A program made the translations under genes and the position numbers. Source: a virus. From it: a stretch of DNA of 64,000 bases. The stretch covers positions 1 through 64,000 of IMG/VR virus record IMGVR_UViG_3300008050_007680, one strand, 5' to 3'. Position 1 is the stretch's first letter, and each line of letters starts with the position of its first letter. The notes beneath the pieces are model-generated. The model saw only the letters and a program-made list of their open reading frames with translations, ran no database searches and was not told where the DNA came from. Shown here one piece after another: positions 49,167-59,529 of this stretch.

Positions 49167-50813
49167 ATGACTGGTATACTTACAAAGAAAGGGCTTCGAG
49201 CAGATAGAAAGCTATTCGCAGGAAGCTCGAATCGTGATTCTGAATTGAATGATTTGATCTCGACGTCACCTACACCTTTCATGAAGCGAGCAGTCGTCGT
49301 CGACGTAATCTTTGATCCGCAAGCGCAACGTAAAGAGTTAGCAGATATTTTTACCGATCGCGAACTCTTAACACCTGAGCTCTTAGACAGTATACCCAAT
49401 GATAGTATCATAGCTCGTGTAGTTTCACTCGGTGAAGATAGACGAGACCAAACACCTGCAATATTTTACCCATTTCATTCGCATGTTAGGGTCCCTATAA
49501 AGCCAGGTGAACACGTCTGGGTCTTTTTTGAAAACCCAGCTTCTTCATTGGACCAGGGTTTTTGGATAACAAGAATTAGAGAACCCAGCGACATAGATGA
49601 TCCAAATTTTACACATGCAGATAGAAAGTTTATTAGCGATAGAACACCAACAACACTAGATAGACTGAATGAAATTCAGGCTTTTGATAATCTAGCTCAA
49701 GATGTGAAGGAGAGGATAAAGAGAACATCAGGTACAGGGCCACAATTCCCCAATGGCGGAAGTACGGAGGAGTCTTTTACACTTGCCGACGTCGACGCTT
49801 ACGAAAGAATAAATGACGAAGCTATCGCCTCTCGTGTATTTACGCCTGAAGTCGTCCCCAGATATAATAAGAGACCAGGTGACATTGCTTTTGAGGGTTC
49901 TAATAATTCTCTTCTTGTTCTCGGTGAAGATAGAACTGGAACATCTGCTGACATAAACCAGGGTAATATCATAGGAAAACCCACAGGAGACAAGTCCAGC
50001 TCTGCTGGAATGTTTGATTTAGTTGTAGGCCGCGGCCTCAATGAGGATGGCGTATTTCCGCAACCAGGAGCTCAACCAGCGGGTACATCTCCGAATGTCA
50101 TCCAGAATGCTAGAGGGTTATTAGAAAATAATAAAACTCGTTCGGCTCAACATAACTTGAATGAAGGTAATCCAAGTTTTGAGAATGATGCTGCTCGAAT
50201 CTATGGTAGCATGGATACTGATGTAGATTTAAATTTCGGAAAACCATTACCTAATCTTGAGGCAGGAAATAAACCAGTTGTAGTAAACACCGGTCCTGCT
50301 ATTATAGTCAAAACGCTACATAATAGAATTATCGCTAAAAAAGACGGTACAATAAGAATTGTAAAAGAGGGTGATGAAGACAATGAGCAAGGCACTGGAA
50401 GGGCTGTCATTCTTATAGAGCCTGATGGTTCTATTATGATAGATGGTCCAAAAATAGTTTTGGGTTCTGGGATAGAGAAAGCAAATGGCAAGGGAGCGCA
50501 AGTCATTATCGGTAGAGATGCAACGGAACCATTGGTTATGGGTGACGAACTTAAAACTCTGATAGACGCCCACGGAGCGAATATCAACAGCAACATTGCT
50601 GCATTTGCCGATGCGATAACTTCTGGACTTACACCCTTCACAGCGCCTCCTGGCAATTTTGGCAACCTCGGGGCACCAGTCCCAGGCTTAACTGGGGGCT
50701 TGAGTGCAATTATAAGCGCTGCATCTACATTAAAGGCTCAAATAAAGGTTTCAACTGATACACTGCAGAATAACACAATAAAATTTTTATCGAAAGTTGG
50801 GAAAACAAAATGA
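49167..50813 (+). CDS. Baseplate spike/hub protein with OB fold
   Basis: 548 residues. About 60-160 has the strand pattern of a gp5-type OB fold (SIIARVVSLGED, VRVPIKPGEHVWVFFENP, GFWITRI). RPGDIAFEGSNNSLLVLGED begins the part that leads to a beta-helix-like C-terminus with repeated IIVKTL, IRIVKEGD and IMIDGPKIVLG strands. This order fits the central spike of contractile tails. A lysozyme domain is not seen. Confidence 0.7.
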   Translation: MTGILTKKGLRADRKLFAGSSNRDSELNDLISTSPTPFMKRAVVVDVIFDPQAQRKELADIFTDRELLTPELLDSIPNDSIIARVVSLGEDRRDQTPAIFYPFHSHVRVPIKPGEHVWVFFENPASSLDQGFWITRIREPSDIDDPNFTHADRKFISDRTPTTLDRLNEIQAFDNLAQDVKERIKRTSGTGPQFPNGGSTEESFTLADVDAYERINDEAIASRVFTPEVVPRYNKRPGDIAFEGSNNSLLVLGEDRTGTSADINQGNIIGKPTGDKSSSAGMFDLVVGRGLNEDGVFPQPGAQPAGTSPNVIQNARGLLENNKTRSAQHNLNEGNPSFENDAARIYGSMDTDVDLNFGKPLPNLEAGNKPVVVNTGPAIIVKTLHNRIIAKKDGTIRIVKEGDEDNEQGTGRAVILIEPDGSIMIDGPKIVLGSGIEKANGKGAQVIIGRDATEPLVMGDELKTLIDAHGANINSNIAAFADAITSGLTPFTAPPGNFGNLGAPVPGLTGGLSAIISAASTLKAQIKVSTDTLQNNTIKFLSKVGKTK

Positions 50814-51253
50814 CGATAGCTGATTTTTTTGTGTCCAATTCTGTTAGTGGCATTTCACCAGAGCTTATTGACGCTTTTGATACCTTGGGTCAAGCGCTGA
50901 TGCGAGTAGCTATAAGCTTAGCTCCCAACCCAGCGTTACCGCTTGTTTTAACGCCGCTTGCTGTTAAAATAGCTGCACCACACCCGCCACCACCACCAGG
51001 TGCAGCATTTATTAACCTTATTGCTGCCGACATCACAAAATTTATATTGATACCACTGACGCTAGGGTCTGTTAACATCAAGACTCCTGCAGCAGTGGGC
51101 CTACCAGCTTTACCGATATCACCAGCGACTGCTACTGCAGCTCTTGCTATGCTACCCCCTAACCCATCTTTCATGAAAGCTGTTTTACAATGGGCGGTGT
51201 CATTAGTTCCCGTGGGTGATCTTCGTGTGCCAGGCGGCTTCATAATAATTTGA
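50810..51253 (+). CDS. Hypothetical baseplate-associated protein
   Basis: 147 residues, unusually rich in Ala, Pro, Leu and Ile, with a HPPPPPG turn and several hydrophobic stretches. It lies between the spike and gp25-like genes, so it is probably a baseplate or spike-tip component. No PAAR motif is visible. Start overlaps the spike stop by 4 bases. Confidence 0.55.
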   Translation: MTIADFFVSNSVSGISPELIDAFDTLGQALMRVAISLAPNPALPLVLTPLAVKIAAPHPPPPPGAAFINLIAADITKFILIPLTLGSVNIKTPAAVGLPALPISPATATAALAMLPPNPSFMKAVLQWAVSLVPVGDLRVPGGFIII

Positions 51254-51284
51254 CAACCTTTAGCTGTACGCAATAATTAATGGA

Positions 51285-51752
51285 ATGGTGATTAGAGATT
51301 TTAAGAGCGTTGGCGAAAAAAGTTCGGCAAATAAGTTCAAGGCTAAGCAAAATGAAATCCCTATAGGCATCAAGACGCCTCTTAGATATGGATCTGCGAA
51401 CGATGGAATATTCAGCATGCACTTTGACGTTGCTTCACAGATACAAGATAATTTAAGAAATTTGTTGCTAACAAACCACGGAGAGCGATTAGGACAATAT
51501 AACTTCGGTGCAAATTTAAGAGAGCTTTCTTTAGAGCTTAGTCAAGAAGCATTTGATTTTGAGGCTATAACAAGGGTGAGAACTGCAATAAGCAAGTTCA
51601 TGCCTGTTATTGAACCCAGAACATTCGAGTCAAATTTATTCATAGGAATGGAAAATAGTACAGATAGAGTTGATATCAAAATTACTTATGACGTTCCTAG
51701 ACTAGAGATTACAGGGAAAGTAATGCAAGTTACAATTTTTGCCGGAGGATGA
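51285..51752 (+). CDS. gp25-like baseplate wedge protein
   Basis: 155 residues. VASQIQDNLRNLLLTNHGERLGQYNFGANLREL is split here by function: the N-L-L-L-T-x-x-G-E-R and the Y-x-F-G-x-x-L-x-x segment are the GPW/gp25 family signature, a lysozyme-like fold that links wedge to tube. The final beta strands (VDIKITYDVP and VMQVTIF) complete the domain. Confidence 0.88.
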   Translation: MVIRDFKSVGEKSSANKFKAKQNEIPIGIKTPLRYGSANDGIFSMHFDVASQIQDNLRNLLLTNHGERLGQYNFGANLRELSLELSQEAFDFEAITRVRTAISKFMPVIEPRTFESNLFIGMENSTDRVDIKITYDVPRLEITGKVMQVTIFAGG

Positions 51753-51756
51753 ATAA

Positions 51757-53631
51757 ATGGTTATAAATAGCAAAAAAGAGATAAAAAAAGTCAATAACAG
51801 ATCATTCCTGAATAAGGACTTTGATTCTTTGAGATCAGAACTGCTGCAGTATGCGCGGACATTTTTTCCTGACAAGATTAGGGATTTTTCTGAGGCATCT
51901 GTCGGGGGCTTGTTCCTCGATTTCGCTGCTCACGTAGGTGATACAACTTCATTTTACTTAGACCATCAATTCAATGAATTAGATCCCACGATCGCTGTCG
52001 AGTCAAAGAATATCCAGCGCCACCTTAAAAATGCTGGTGTCCCCATTACTGGTGCATCGCCCGCCGCTGTCGCAGAAGAATGGGTTATAGAGGTTCCCGC
52101 GGAGCGCACTGGGGCGATTTACCGACCCATGGAATCAGCATTACCAGTTATCTATGCAGGTAGCATTGTTGAATCAGACTCTGGAATTAGCTTCGAGTTA
52201 ACAGAAGATCTTGATTTTTCTAGTAGAGGCGCCGATGGTAATCTTAAATGCAAAGTCATCGTTGGAACATCTAGTGCAGATGGTAGCCCATTAACGTACT
52301 TATTAAAGCTCGGCGGCCCAGGAAACTCACCCAGAGCATCTGATGGGGTTTGTCTGTCAGGTTTACGAACGACAGAAACATTTACTATACAAAATACATT
52401 TCAACCTTTTCGTGAAATATCACTAGCGAACGAAGATGCATCAGAGATTATTTCGGTTACTGACTCTGAGGGTAATATATACTACGAAGTAGAGTCACTG
52501 ACGCAAGATACTATATTCAGGGGTATACGAAATATTTCGACAGACAATGAGCTTGTTAATGAGAATTTAGAAGTAATACCAGCACCTTACAGGTTTACAA
52601 GTACAACCGACTTTGACACAAAGCTCACGACTATACGATTTGGCGCTGGAAATGCAGCTACATTGAATGATGATATTATTCCAGACCCAAGTGAATTAGC
52701 ACTACCCTTATACGGCAAAAAAACATTTTCTAGATTTTCGCTTGATCCAGGCCAGCTACTATCTACTCAAACATTAGGTGTATCCCCGATCAATACAACA
52801 ATTAGTGTTGTGTATAGATTTGGTGGCGGCCTATCACATAATGTTATCGCTAATACTATAAAGACAGTTTCCACACTTCGCATGGGATTTCCCGGTATTC
52901 CTGCTGCAGCGCTATCACAACAGATTCGTGCGTCTGTTTCCGTCAATAATCCGCACAGCGCCGCTGGTGGCGAAGAATCATTAACATTAGATGAATTGCG
53001 TTCAAGAATACCTGCTGCAAAGAATGCACAGTCAAGAATAGTCACGAAATCCGATTTACTCGCAAGAGTTTACACGATGCCATCTAATTTTGGTAGAGTT
53101 TTTCGTGCAGGTATTAGAACAAGCCCTAGTAATCCTCTTGCCGCGCAGCTATTTATAATATCAAGAGATATTGAACAAAGGCTCGTCATTTCTCCAGACT
53201 CACTAAAGAAAAACCTTCGTGTATTTCTCAATGAGTTTAGGATGATTAGCGATGCGATTGATATTCTTGATGCACAAGTTTTGAATATAGGCGTCGAGTT
53301 TAAAGTCGTTACTGAGCAACAAGCAATAAAGAATATAATCATTCAAGACATAATAACTCGATTACAAAGCTTTTTTGATATTAAAAACTTCCAGATAGAT
53401 CAACCTATCCCGATCGATGACGTTAGAAATATAATTTTCAATAGTCCAGGTGTCGTATCAGTGTTAGAAACAAGATTTAGAAACCTAAGTGGTAAACAAA
53501 ACGAAAGAGAGTACAGCGGCACAGCATTCGACGTTAATTCTAATATAAGAAAGAATTTAATTATAGGGCCGCCTGGATCAATTTTCGAAATGAAATATCC
53601 CAAATTTGACATAGTCGGCAGCGCAGTTTAA
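51757..53631 (+). CDS. gp6/baseplate-J-like wedge protein
   Basis: 624 residues. DFDSLRSELLQYARTFFPD, then EASVGGLFLDFAAHVGDTTSFYLDHQFNE, is the start of gp6/baseplate J. Central beta-rich domains follow, and SKSDLLARVYTMPSNFGRVFRAG and IDDVRNIIFNSPGVVSVLE are the C-terminal J-type motifs. It is the main wedge scaffold around the hub. A 4-base gap follows the gp25-like gene. Confidence 0.87.
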   Translation: MVINSKKEIKKVNNRSFLNKDFDSLRSELLQYARTFFPDKIRDFSEASVGGLFLDFAAHVGDTTSFYLDHQFNELDPTIAVESKNIQRHLKNAGVPITGASPAAVAEEWVIEVPAERTGAIYRPMESALPVIYAGSIVESDSGISFELTEDLDFSSRGADGNLKCKVIVGTSSADGSPLTYLLKLGGPGNSPRASDGVCLSGLRTTETFTIQNTFQPFREISLANEDASEIISVTDSEGNIYYEVESLTQDTIFRGIRNISTDNELVNENLEVIPAPYRFTSTTDFDTKLTTIRFGAGNAATLNDDIIPDPSELALPLYGKKTFSRFSLDPGQLLSTQTLGVSPINTTISVVYRFGGGLSHNVIANTIKTVSTLRMGFPGIPAAALSQQIRASVSVNNPHSAAGGEESLTLDELRSRIPAAKNAQSRIVTKSDLLARVYTMPSNFGRVFRAGIRTSPSNPLAAQLFIISRDIEQRLVISPDSLKKNLRVFLNEFRMISDAIDILDAQVLNIGVEFKVVTEQQAIKNIIIQDIITRLQSFFDIKNFQIDQPIPIDDVRNIIFNSPGVVSVLETRFRNLSGKQNEREYSGTAFDVNSNIRKNLIIGPPGSIFEMKYPKFDIVGSAV

Positions 53632-53641
53632 CGGAGACGTC

Positions 53642-55195
53642 ATGAAAAGACTATTATCAGCTAGTAAAGATACTTACATAACAAACAGAATAATACGTAA
53701 TGCTTTTCGTGCGACAGACACAAATGTCGGTCAAGCAGGAACGTTGGATTTATTTAAGCTTGCGGGTGAATCTTCATACACTACTGATGGTCCACTGATC
53801 TCAGGAACGACAGACCCAATTGAGCTAACAAGACTCTTACTAAAATTTGATTTAAGCCCGTTATATGCATTAACATCTAGCATACTTGATATCTCTGATC
53901 AGTCATTTAAATGTACACTAAAGATGTTTGACGTAATCGGCGGGCAAACAATACCTTCAAACTTTACTGCGATATTATATCCGCTATCAAAATCATTTGA
54001 TGAGGGACTGGGGCGTGATGTTATTTCATATGAAGATATAGATTCATGTAACTTCATTACAGCATCAACAGCAGGCGGATCAACGTCAATTTGGGCACAG
54101 TCTGGTGCCAATGCAATGGGATATGCAGGTCAGCAAAATGTTGACGTAATTACTGGCTCTACGTCTCTTGGTAACATGTTTGCAACACAATATTTCGCTG
54201 AGGGCTCTGAAGATCTTAGCATGGATATTACGTCTATCATCTCGGCGACGATGACAAACCAACTTCCAGACCATGGTTTCCGTATATCATTCTCAGGAAG
54301 TCAGGAAACAGATTCAAAGACCCGGTTTGTAAAAAGATTCATATCAAGACATAGTACTAATACAAGGCAGACACCCAGGGTCATCATCGGCTGGGACGAC
54401 TCGGTGCATGATAACCACGAAAATTTTGAGTTTGATGTTAGCGGATCACTGTTTTTAAATAATTTTGCTCGGGGCCAACCATCGAATATAGTGTCAGGCA
54501 CCGCAGCCACACAAATATCAGGTCTAAATTCTCTGTTGTTGACCGTCACGTCGGGGACGAACTCTGGTTCTCTTGCAAATTCGTATTTTTCGTTGACAAC
54601 AACGGCATCACAACATCAGGTTGGTACGAATTTTATCCCAGGAGTCTATTCTGCATCATTATCAATCTCTTCATTTGAACCAGCACTTAGGGATGAAATA
54701 ATAAATGCACAGTCAGCAACATTCACTGAAATTTGGGGTTCACTCGATGGTACGATAGGTTATCATACTGGTACGCTCGTAGTAAAGACTATACCCAAAT
54801 CATCATTCTCTAATGTCCCTGAGCGTTTAAAGCTTAACGTCACAAATATGAGAGAATTTTTTAAAGTAACTGAGAAAGTTAGGTTTAGGGTATTTGCACA
54901 AGATGAGGGCACGTTTTCATTACGCTACACTAGAGTACCTATAGAAGCAAAAAGTGTAATTTTTGATAAAGCTTATTACAGAGTCAGAGATACGAACAGC
55001 AACGAAACTATTTTTGAATTTGATGAAACGACAAATTCAACAAAACTATCGACAGACTCATCAGGAATGTACTTCGATTTATTTATGAATGATTTAGATG
55101 TTGGAAGAGTTTATCAGATAGATATGTTAATAAATAACGGCGGCGTCAAGCAGATTTTTGAACGTGTTGGTGGCGTTTTTAGAGTAGATCCATAA
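53642..55195 (+). CDS. Baseplate or fibre protein with DNRLRE-like start
   Basis: 517 residues. SKDTYITNRIIRN, then TDTNVGQAGTLDLFKL and RLLLKFDLSPL, follow the pattern of DNRLRE/carbohydrate-binding domains. The rest is Ser/Thr/Gly-rich beta structure with no membrane part. It may be a wedge or receptor-binding element. GGAG lies just before its start and its stop overlaps the next ATG. Confidence 0.6.
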   Translation: MKRLLSASKDTYITNRIIRNAFRATDTNVGQAGTLDLFKLAGESSYTTDGPLISGTTDPIELTRLLLKFDLSPLYALTSSILDISDQSFKCTLKMFDVIGGQTIPSNFTAILYPLSKSFDEGLGRDVISYEDIDSCNFITASTAGGSTSIWAQSGANAMGYAGQQNVDVITGSTSLGNMFATQYFAEGSEDLSMDITSIISATMTNQLPDHGFRISFSGSQETDSKTRFVKRFISRHSTNTRQTPRVIIGWDDSVHDNHENFEFDVSGSLFLNNFARGQPSNIVSGTAATQISGLNSLLLTVTSGTNSGSLANSYFSLTTTASQHQVGTNFIPGVYSASLSISSFEPALRDEIINAQSATFTEIWGSLDGTIGYHTGTLVVKTIPKSSFSNVPERLKLNVTNMREFFKVTEKVRFRVFAQDEGTFSLRYTRVPIEAKSVIFDKAYYRVRDTNSNETIFEFDETTNSTKLSTDSSGMYFDLFMNDLDVGRVYQIDMLINNGGVKQIFERVGGVFRVDP

Positions 55196-58100
55196 TGGCA
55201 AAAAGAACAGCACTCGATTTTGGTAAACCTAGGCTATTTTCATCGACGGCTATTCGTCGCATCGTCGACGATAATGGGTCTGTTGTCAATAAAAACGCAC
55301 AAGATCTAGCAGACACAAATGTCGCCTCATCAGCCTCATTCAGATATGACCCACCATTTCTTGGCATCCGTTCGACACAACAGATTCCTACAGACTTTTC
55401 AAGCTTTGAAAATCATACATTTTTTAGCTCTGCTGAAGTCAATGTAAACGTTGCATTTGATAGAATTATTAATGAATACCCATTTGATGGAACAAGAAAA
55501 GAGGTTGAGGTATTTCTAGATTCATTAACGGGCTATGAGAAATGGGTATTTGATAGTTTCCCACGTAATAAAGGCTACTTATTCTTCTCTGGATCTTCCT
55601 CACCATCTTCTAGCGAGGGAACATACATTAGTGTTAAAGACTTTGCTGGACATCAATACCCGACTGTATCAAAGACAAGGTCGGGCGATAATATACTTGA
55701 CCCTGGTCTAAACCCATTTACTACAGAATTCCACATTTATGTGCCGGCCGAGACAAACACAGCTCAAGTAATCTGTCAAAAACTTTCTGGATCAAGTAGT
55801 GGTTTATCGATTGCCTTGACGGGTTCCGCATCTACTGCAACATGTGGTCTTCTTTTCGGGGTTAGTTCTGGATCGCATACACTTACTACGAGCATGCCAA
55901 TTACGAAGGGCCAGTTTTCGCATGTTGTAGCTACATTTGATAGAAGGCCAGGCATAAACAACTTACAGCTATTTTTAAACCAAGCGCTTGTTTCAACGTC
56001 ATCGAACATTGAAGAAATGGGTTTAATAGACTTTACTACCTCACCCCTGATTATAGGTAGCGGTTCTTTACACACAGGTATAGTAACACCCGAAGCTACA
56101 TTATCTGGAGCGATAGACGAATTCAGGGTATTTCATAGCGCCAGAACACTGAATGAACAAAAACTCTTTGCAAAAAAATCAATTTTTGCAACTCCTGAGC
56201 TAAAGTTATATTTTAAGTTCAATGAACCCTCAGGAACAATCGGTCCAGACAGCACGATTTTAGATAGTTCTGGAAACTCTTTACACTCAAAAATATCGAA
56301 TTTTTCACTCAGTTTAAGAAATACTGGTTCTATTCCCGTACCTATGCTTTCGGAAAAATTAGCAGCGAACCCAATTTTATTTCCAAGCTACGCTGGTGTT
56401 GCGGCATTCAATGAAAGTTTATTGGCCTCGGCCAGCTTATATGATAGTGATAATCCGAATATCATTACGAAGCTTATACCTGACCACTACTTCTTAGAAG
56501 GTCAGGTACATGAAGGTCTTGGTAGCGAAACTGGTTCGATAGGTGATACACTGGCTGGTAGTGGTATTCCTGGTAGCGCAGAGTTTGGAACATCACAATT
56601 AATGTCATCATTTTTGTATACATGGGCAAAGTTTTTTGACGAAATCAAAATGATGGTTGACTTGTTTGGGTCAATTACACATGTTGATTATGACAAGCCA
56701 AACTTTACAGCCGATCAGTTTTTGCCGTTTCTTGCAAATTACTATGGCTTCGAAATGCCTGCATTTTTTGTGAATTCATCAATCGAGCAATTTATTGATG
56801 CAGAAAATATCGGTAGTGACATCAGCACGAATGCTCTAGCATTACAGTATGTCCAAAACCAAATTTGGCGCCGGATATTAACGAACATTAGCGAGATTAT
56901 TAAGTCAAAGGGAACATTGCATAGTATAAAGTCACTCTTACGTTCAATGGGCATTGACGCAAATAGTAATTTCAAAATACGCGAATTTGGCGGCGCAACA
57001 AAAAGATCACTGCAGGATTCAAGAGAAGATAGATCTCGTGTAGGAACAATGCTGGACTTTAGTGGGTCTTTAGCATCAGTAGTTTCATCATTTAATACGC
57101 ATGGCATTCCGAATAATAAACCTTTTTTGAAATTGCCATATCTCTCGGGCTCAAGAACAGAGGTTGGGTTCCCTGGTGCTCGCGGACTTATGACCCAGCA
57201 TTCGATGCATAGCCCCCATGGTATCTCGAATGATGCCAGTGATGGCCTGTTCACATCTGGTTCATGGACATATGAAGCGCTATATAGACACCCCACTTAT
57301 ATAACTGGGCAACATGCCGTAACACAGAGCCTTGCTAGAATATTTACAACAGGCTCTGCGACTCAGGTAACAGGGTCAGGCGGCTTATTATTTAACTTAG
57401 TAGCTGTGTCTGGATCTATGCTCACGCTATTTGCATCTCCGGGCGTAGGCGGCACAGCTCCAACATTGACGCTGCCACTATCAGGTGCTGATGTCATGGA
57501 TGGTCATCCATGGAGTATTTCATTCGGTAGAAATAGAGGCGACGAAATTGGAGCCTTTAATTCCTCTTCATATTTCTTACGAGCAGCAAGACAAGAGTTT
57601 GGATCTATAGTAGAAAGTTATACAACGCAAAGCCTTTTTCTTGCATCAGGCTCAACAGCAGGTATGTCTGATGCACAGTCTGTTATATCACCTACACTAA
57701 ATGCTTCTGGTACATTTGTCGTGATTGGTTCGCAAAGCCTAACTGAGAACCAGTCTGGCATGTTCTTGAACAACTCCGCCGTAGGTCAAATGGCCAAAGC
57801 AACATCGTTCAGTGGAAAAGTTACGCAGATACGTTTCTGGAGTAAGGGGCTTACAAAGGGCGAAAGTATTGAGCATGCAAGAAACTATGATTCTCTTGGT
57901 GTAGAAACTCCCGGTTCAAATTTTAACTTTTCAACCGGCTTCTCAGGTTCATTCGAGAAGCTTCGTTTGGATATTACGACAGAGCAGCACTTATCAAAGA
58001 GCTCAGCAAGTGGTGATATAGAACTTTTTGACTATTCGCAGAATAATTTCCATGGCGCAGCTTCTGGATTTGAGCCATCTGTTAACGTTCTATCACCAGA

Positions 58101-58689
58101 GAGATATTTCTTTAGTCAGCTATCACCTAGGTTTGATGAAGCAGCATCGAACAATAAAGTAAGAATAAGAAGTTTCCAATCATTCGAAAATGCTTCATCA
58201 TTTAAGACGCAGATAGCTCCAGTTTATGAGATCCCTTTAAGCGAAGCTCCTGTCGATGATGCCAGGTTCTCTATAGATTTTTCTATCATGGATGCTCTAA
58301 ATGACGATATCATTAAGATATTTTCAACACTAGATAGCTTAGACAACACTTTAGGTAACCCTGAATTGTTATTTTCTCCAGATTATCCAGAGCTCGAAAC
58401 GCTCAGAAATGTTTACTTTAATAGACTAACTGGACAAGTAAGAATGAGACAATTTTTTGAATTTTTTAAGTGGTTTGATTCAATGCTGGGTATATCATCA
58501 TTTATAGAGCAGCTTGTCCCAAGGAAGACGCTATTTCTAGGGACAAATTTCATTATTGAAAGCCACATGCTTGAAAGGCCTAAGCTTGAATATCATTCGA
58601 CCGATATTTATTTGGGCGAGGCTGATAGAGACAGCAAGAAGGGTATCATATTGGTACAGCAGCTAACAGGTCAATTGGGGAGACAATAA
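55195..58689 (+). CDS. Large tail protein with LamG-like domains
   Basis: 1164 residues, the largest protein here. About 180-310 is a LamG/concanavalin-like domain (TEFHIYVPAE, SHVVATFDRR, AIDEFRVFHSARTLNEQ), and a second lies near 670-900 (SWTYEALYRHP, VTQIRFWSKGLT). Between them, FLPFLANYYGFEMP and LRSMGID recall tail protein I/gp7-type wedges. The likely role is a wedge protein bearing glycan-binding domains for host recognition. Confidence 0.65.
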   Translation: MAKRTALDFGKPRLFSSTAIRRIVDDNGSVVNKNAQDLADTNVASSASFRYDPPFLGIRSTQQIPTDFSSFENHTFFSSAEVNVNVAFDRIINEYPFDGTRKEVEVFLDSLTGYEKWVFDSFPRNKGYLFFSGSSSPSSSEGTYISVKDFAGHQYPTVSKTRSGDNILDPGLNPFTTEFHIYVPAETNTAQVICQKLSGSSSGLSIALTGSASTATCGLLFGVSSGSHTLTTSMPITKGQFSHVVATFDRRPGINNLQLFLNQALVSTSSNIEEMGLIDFTTSPLIIGSGSLHTGIVTPEATLSGAIDEFRVFHSARTLNEQKLFAKKSIFATPELKLYFKFNEPSGTIGPDSTILDSSGNSLHSKISNFSLSLRNTGSIPVPMLSEKLAANPILFPSYAGVAAFNESLLASASLYDSDNPNIITKLIPDHYFLEGQVHEGLGSETGSIGDTLAGSGIPGSAEFGTSQLMSSFLYTWAKFFDEIKMMVDLFGSITHVDYDKPNFTADQFLPFLANYYGFEMPAFFVNSSIEQFIDAENIGSDISTNALALQYVQNQIWRRILTNISEIIKSKGTLHSIKSLLRSMGIDANSNFKIREFGGATKRSLQDSREDRSRVGTMLDFSGSLASVVSSFNTHGIPNNKPFLKLPYLSGSRTEVGFPGARGLMTQHSMHSPHGISNDASDGLFTSGSWTYEALYRHPTYITGQHAVTQSLARIFTTGSATQVTGSGGLLFNLVAVSGSMLTLFASPGVGGTAPTLTLPLSGADVMDGHPWSISFGRNRGDEIGAFNSSSYFLRAARQEFGSIVESYTTQSLFLASGSTAGMSDAQSVISPTLNASGTFVVIGSQSLTENQSGMFLNNSAVGQMAKATSFSGKVTQIRFWSKGLTKGESIEHARNYDSLGVETPGSNFNFSTGFSGSFEKLRLDITTEQHLSKSSASGDIELFDYSQNNFHGAASGFEPSVNVLSPERYFFSQLSPRFDEAASNNKVRIRSFQSFENASSFKTQIAPVYEIPLSEAPVDDARFSIDFSIMDALNDDIIKIFSTLDSLDNTLGNPELLFSPDYPELETLRNVYFNRLTGQVRMRQFFEFFKWFDSMLGISSFIEQLVPRKTLFLGTNFIIESHMLERPKLEYHSTDIYLGEADRDSKKGIILVQQLTGQLGRQ

Positions 58690-59529
58690 ATGCAAGGCTC
58701 ATTTGGATATTTTACGCCCTTTGTAGAAGCTAAAACAGTAAGAACAACACCTACTGTAATGACACAAACAGGCTCAAATTTGAGTGCTATAGAGCATGTG
58801 CTGCAAGGCATTTCTGTCGTTACGGAGAGACAAAAGTATTCTGGTATGTTACCAAAGTTGGGCACCGGTCGCCTCGACGGGCAGATCGAAATCACAACTT
58901 TTGGGCAATCAAAAGAGTTTAATGAGAATGAAAAGTTCGAAGAATTATTACGCTTTAACCCAGTAACGTATATAGAGAATCCAAATACTTTAATTTTTCC
59001 CGCAGTTCTTGGCAATGCATCACTTGAAGATCCAGAGAGGTTCGGTGGGTTTATAGAACCATTAACAATAGATTCTAGAGAGCTCTTAAAGTCATTACAA
59101 GCACTTGATGATGACCCTCATAGAATTAGAGGGCATATACAAGACGGAAATGAGGATTCATTTACTAAAACATCGAAGATTGTACAATTCATAGATAATT
59201 TTGATGATTCACTTCCAGATGACCTATATATCGATTCTACGTCACATATCGGCTCATTAGGTGGTGATATTCTTATTCCAGGCTATTTTCCAGAATCAGA
59301 GAAAAAAATTGCACCATTTGATGAAACGATTACACAGGGTAAAGTATTTATTCCAGGAAGCATCGCTGGTTCAAGTACGGGCGATATAGAGAGTGCAATA
59401 ATAGCAATGACCAATTCAGCGACAGATGATATACCTGGTATCGATTATAAGTCTATGGGAGCAGGATTTACATATTCAAATAATCCTGCAGGCACAGATT
59501 CTATCGCTTATGGCGGTCTAAAGAGATGA
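58690..59529 (+). CDS. Hypothetical tail protein
   Basis: 279 residues beginning right after the LamG protein. Mixed alpha/beta, with Asp/Ser/Gly-rich turns; no recognised domain. Its position in the baseplate/fibre operon makes a structural role likely. Confidence 0.6.
   Translation: MQGSFGYFTPFVEAKTVRTTPTVMTQTGSNLSAIEHVLQGISVVTERQKYSGMLPKLGTGRLDGQIEITTFGQSKEFNENEKFEELLRFNPVTYIENPNTLIFPAVLGNASLEDPERFGGFIEPLTIDSRELLKSLQALDDDPHRIRGHIQDGNEDSFTKTSKIVQFIDNFDDSLPDDLYIDSTSHIGSLGGDILIPGYFPESEKKIAPFDETITQGKVFIPGSIAGSSTGDIESAIIAMTNSATDDIPGIDYKSMGAGFTYSNNPAGTDSIAYGGLKR

Noticed and set aside
50201-50665. 154-codon minus-strand open frame inside the spike gene
   Set aside because: Hydrophobic, motif-free antisense of a beta-rich protein.
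56742-57296. 184-codon minus-strand open frame inside the LamG tail protein
   Set aside because: Antisense to a long, clearly coding gene; no motif.
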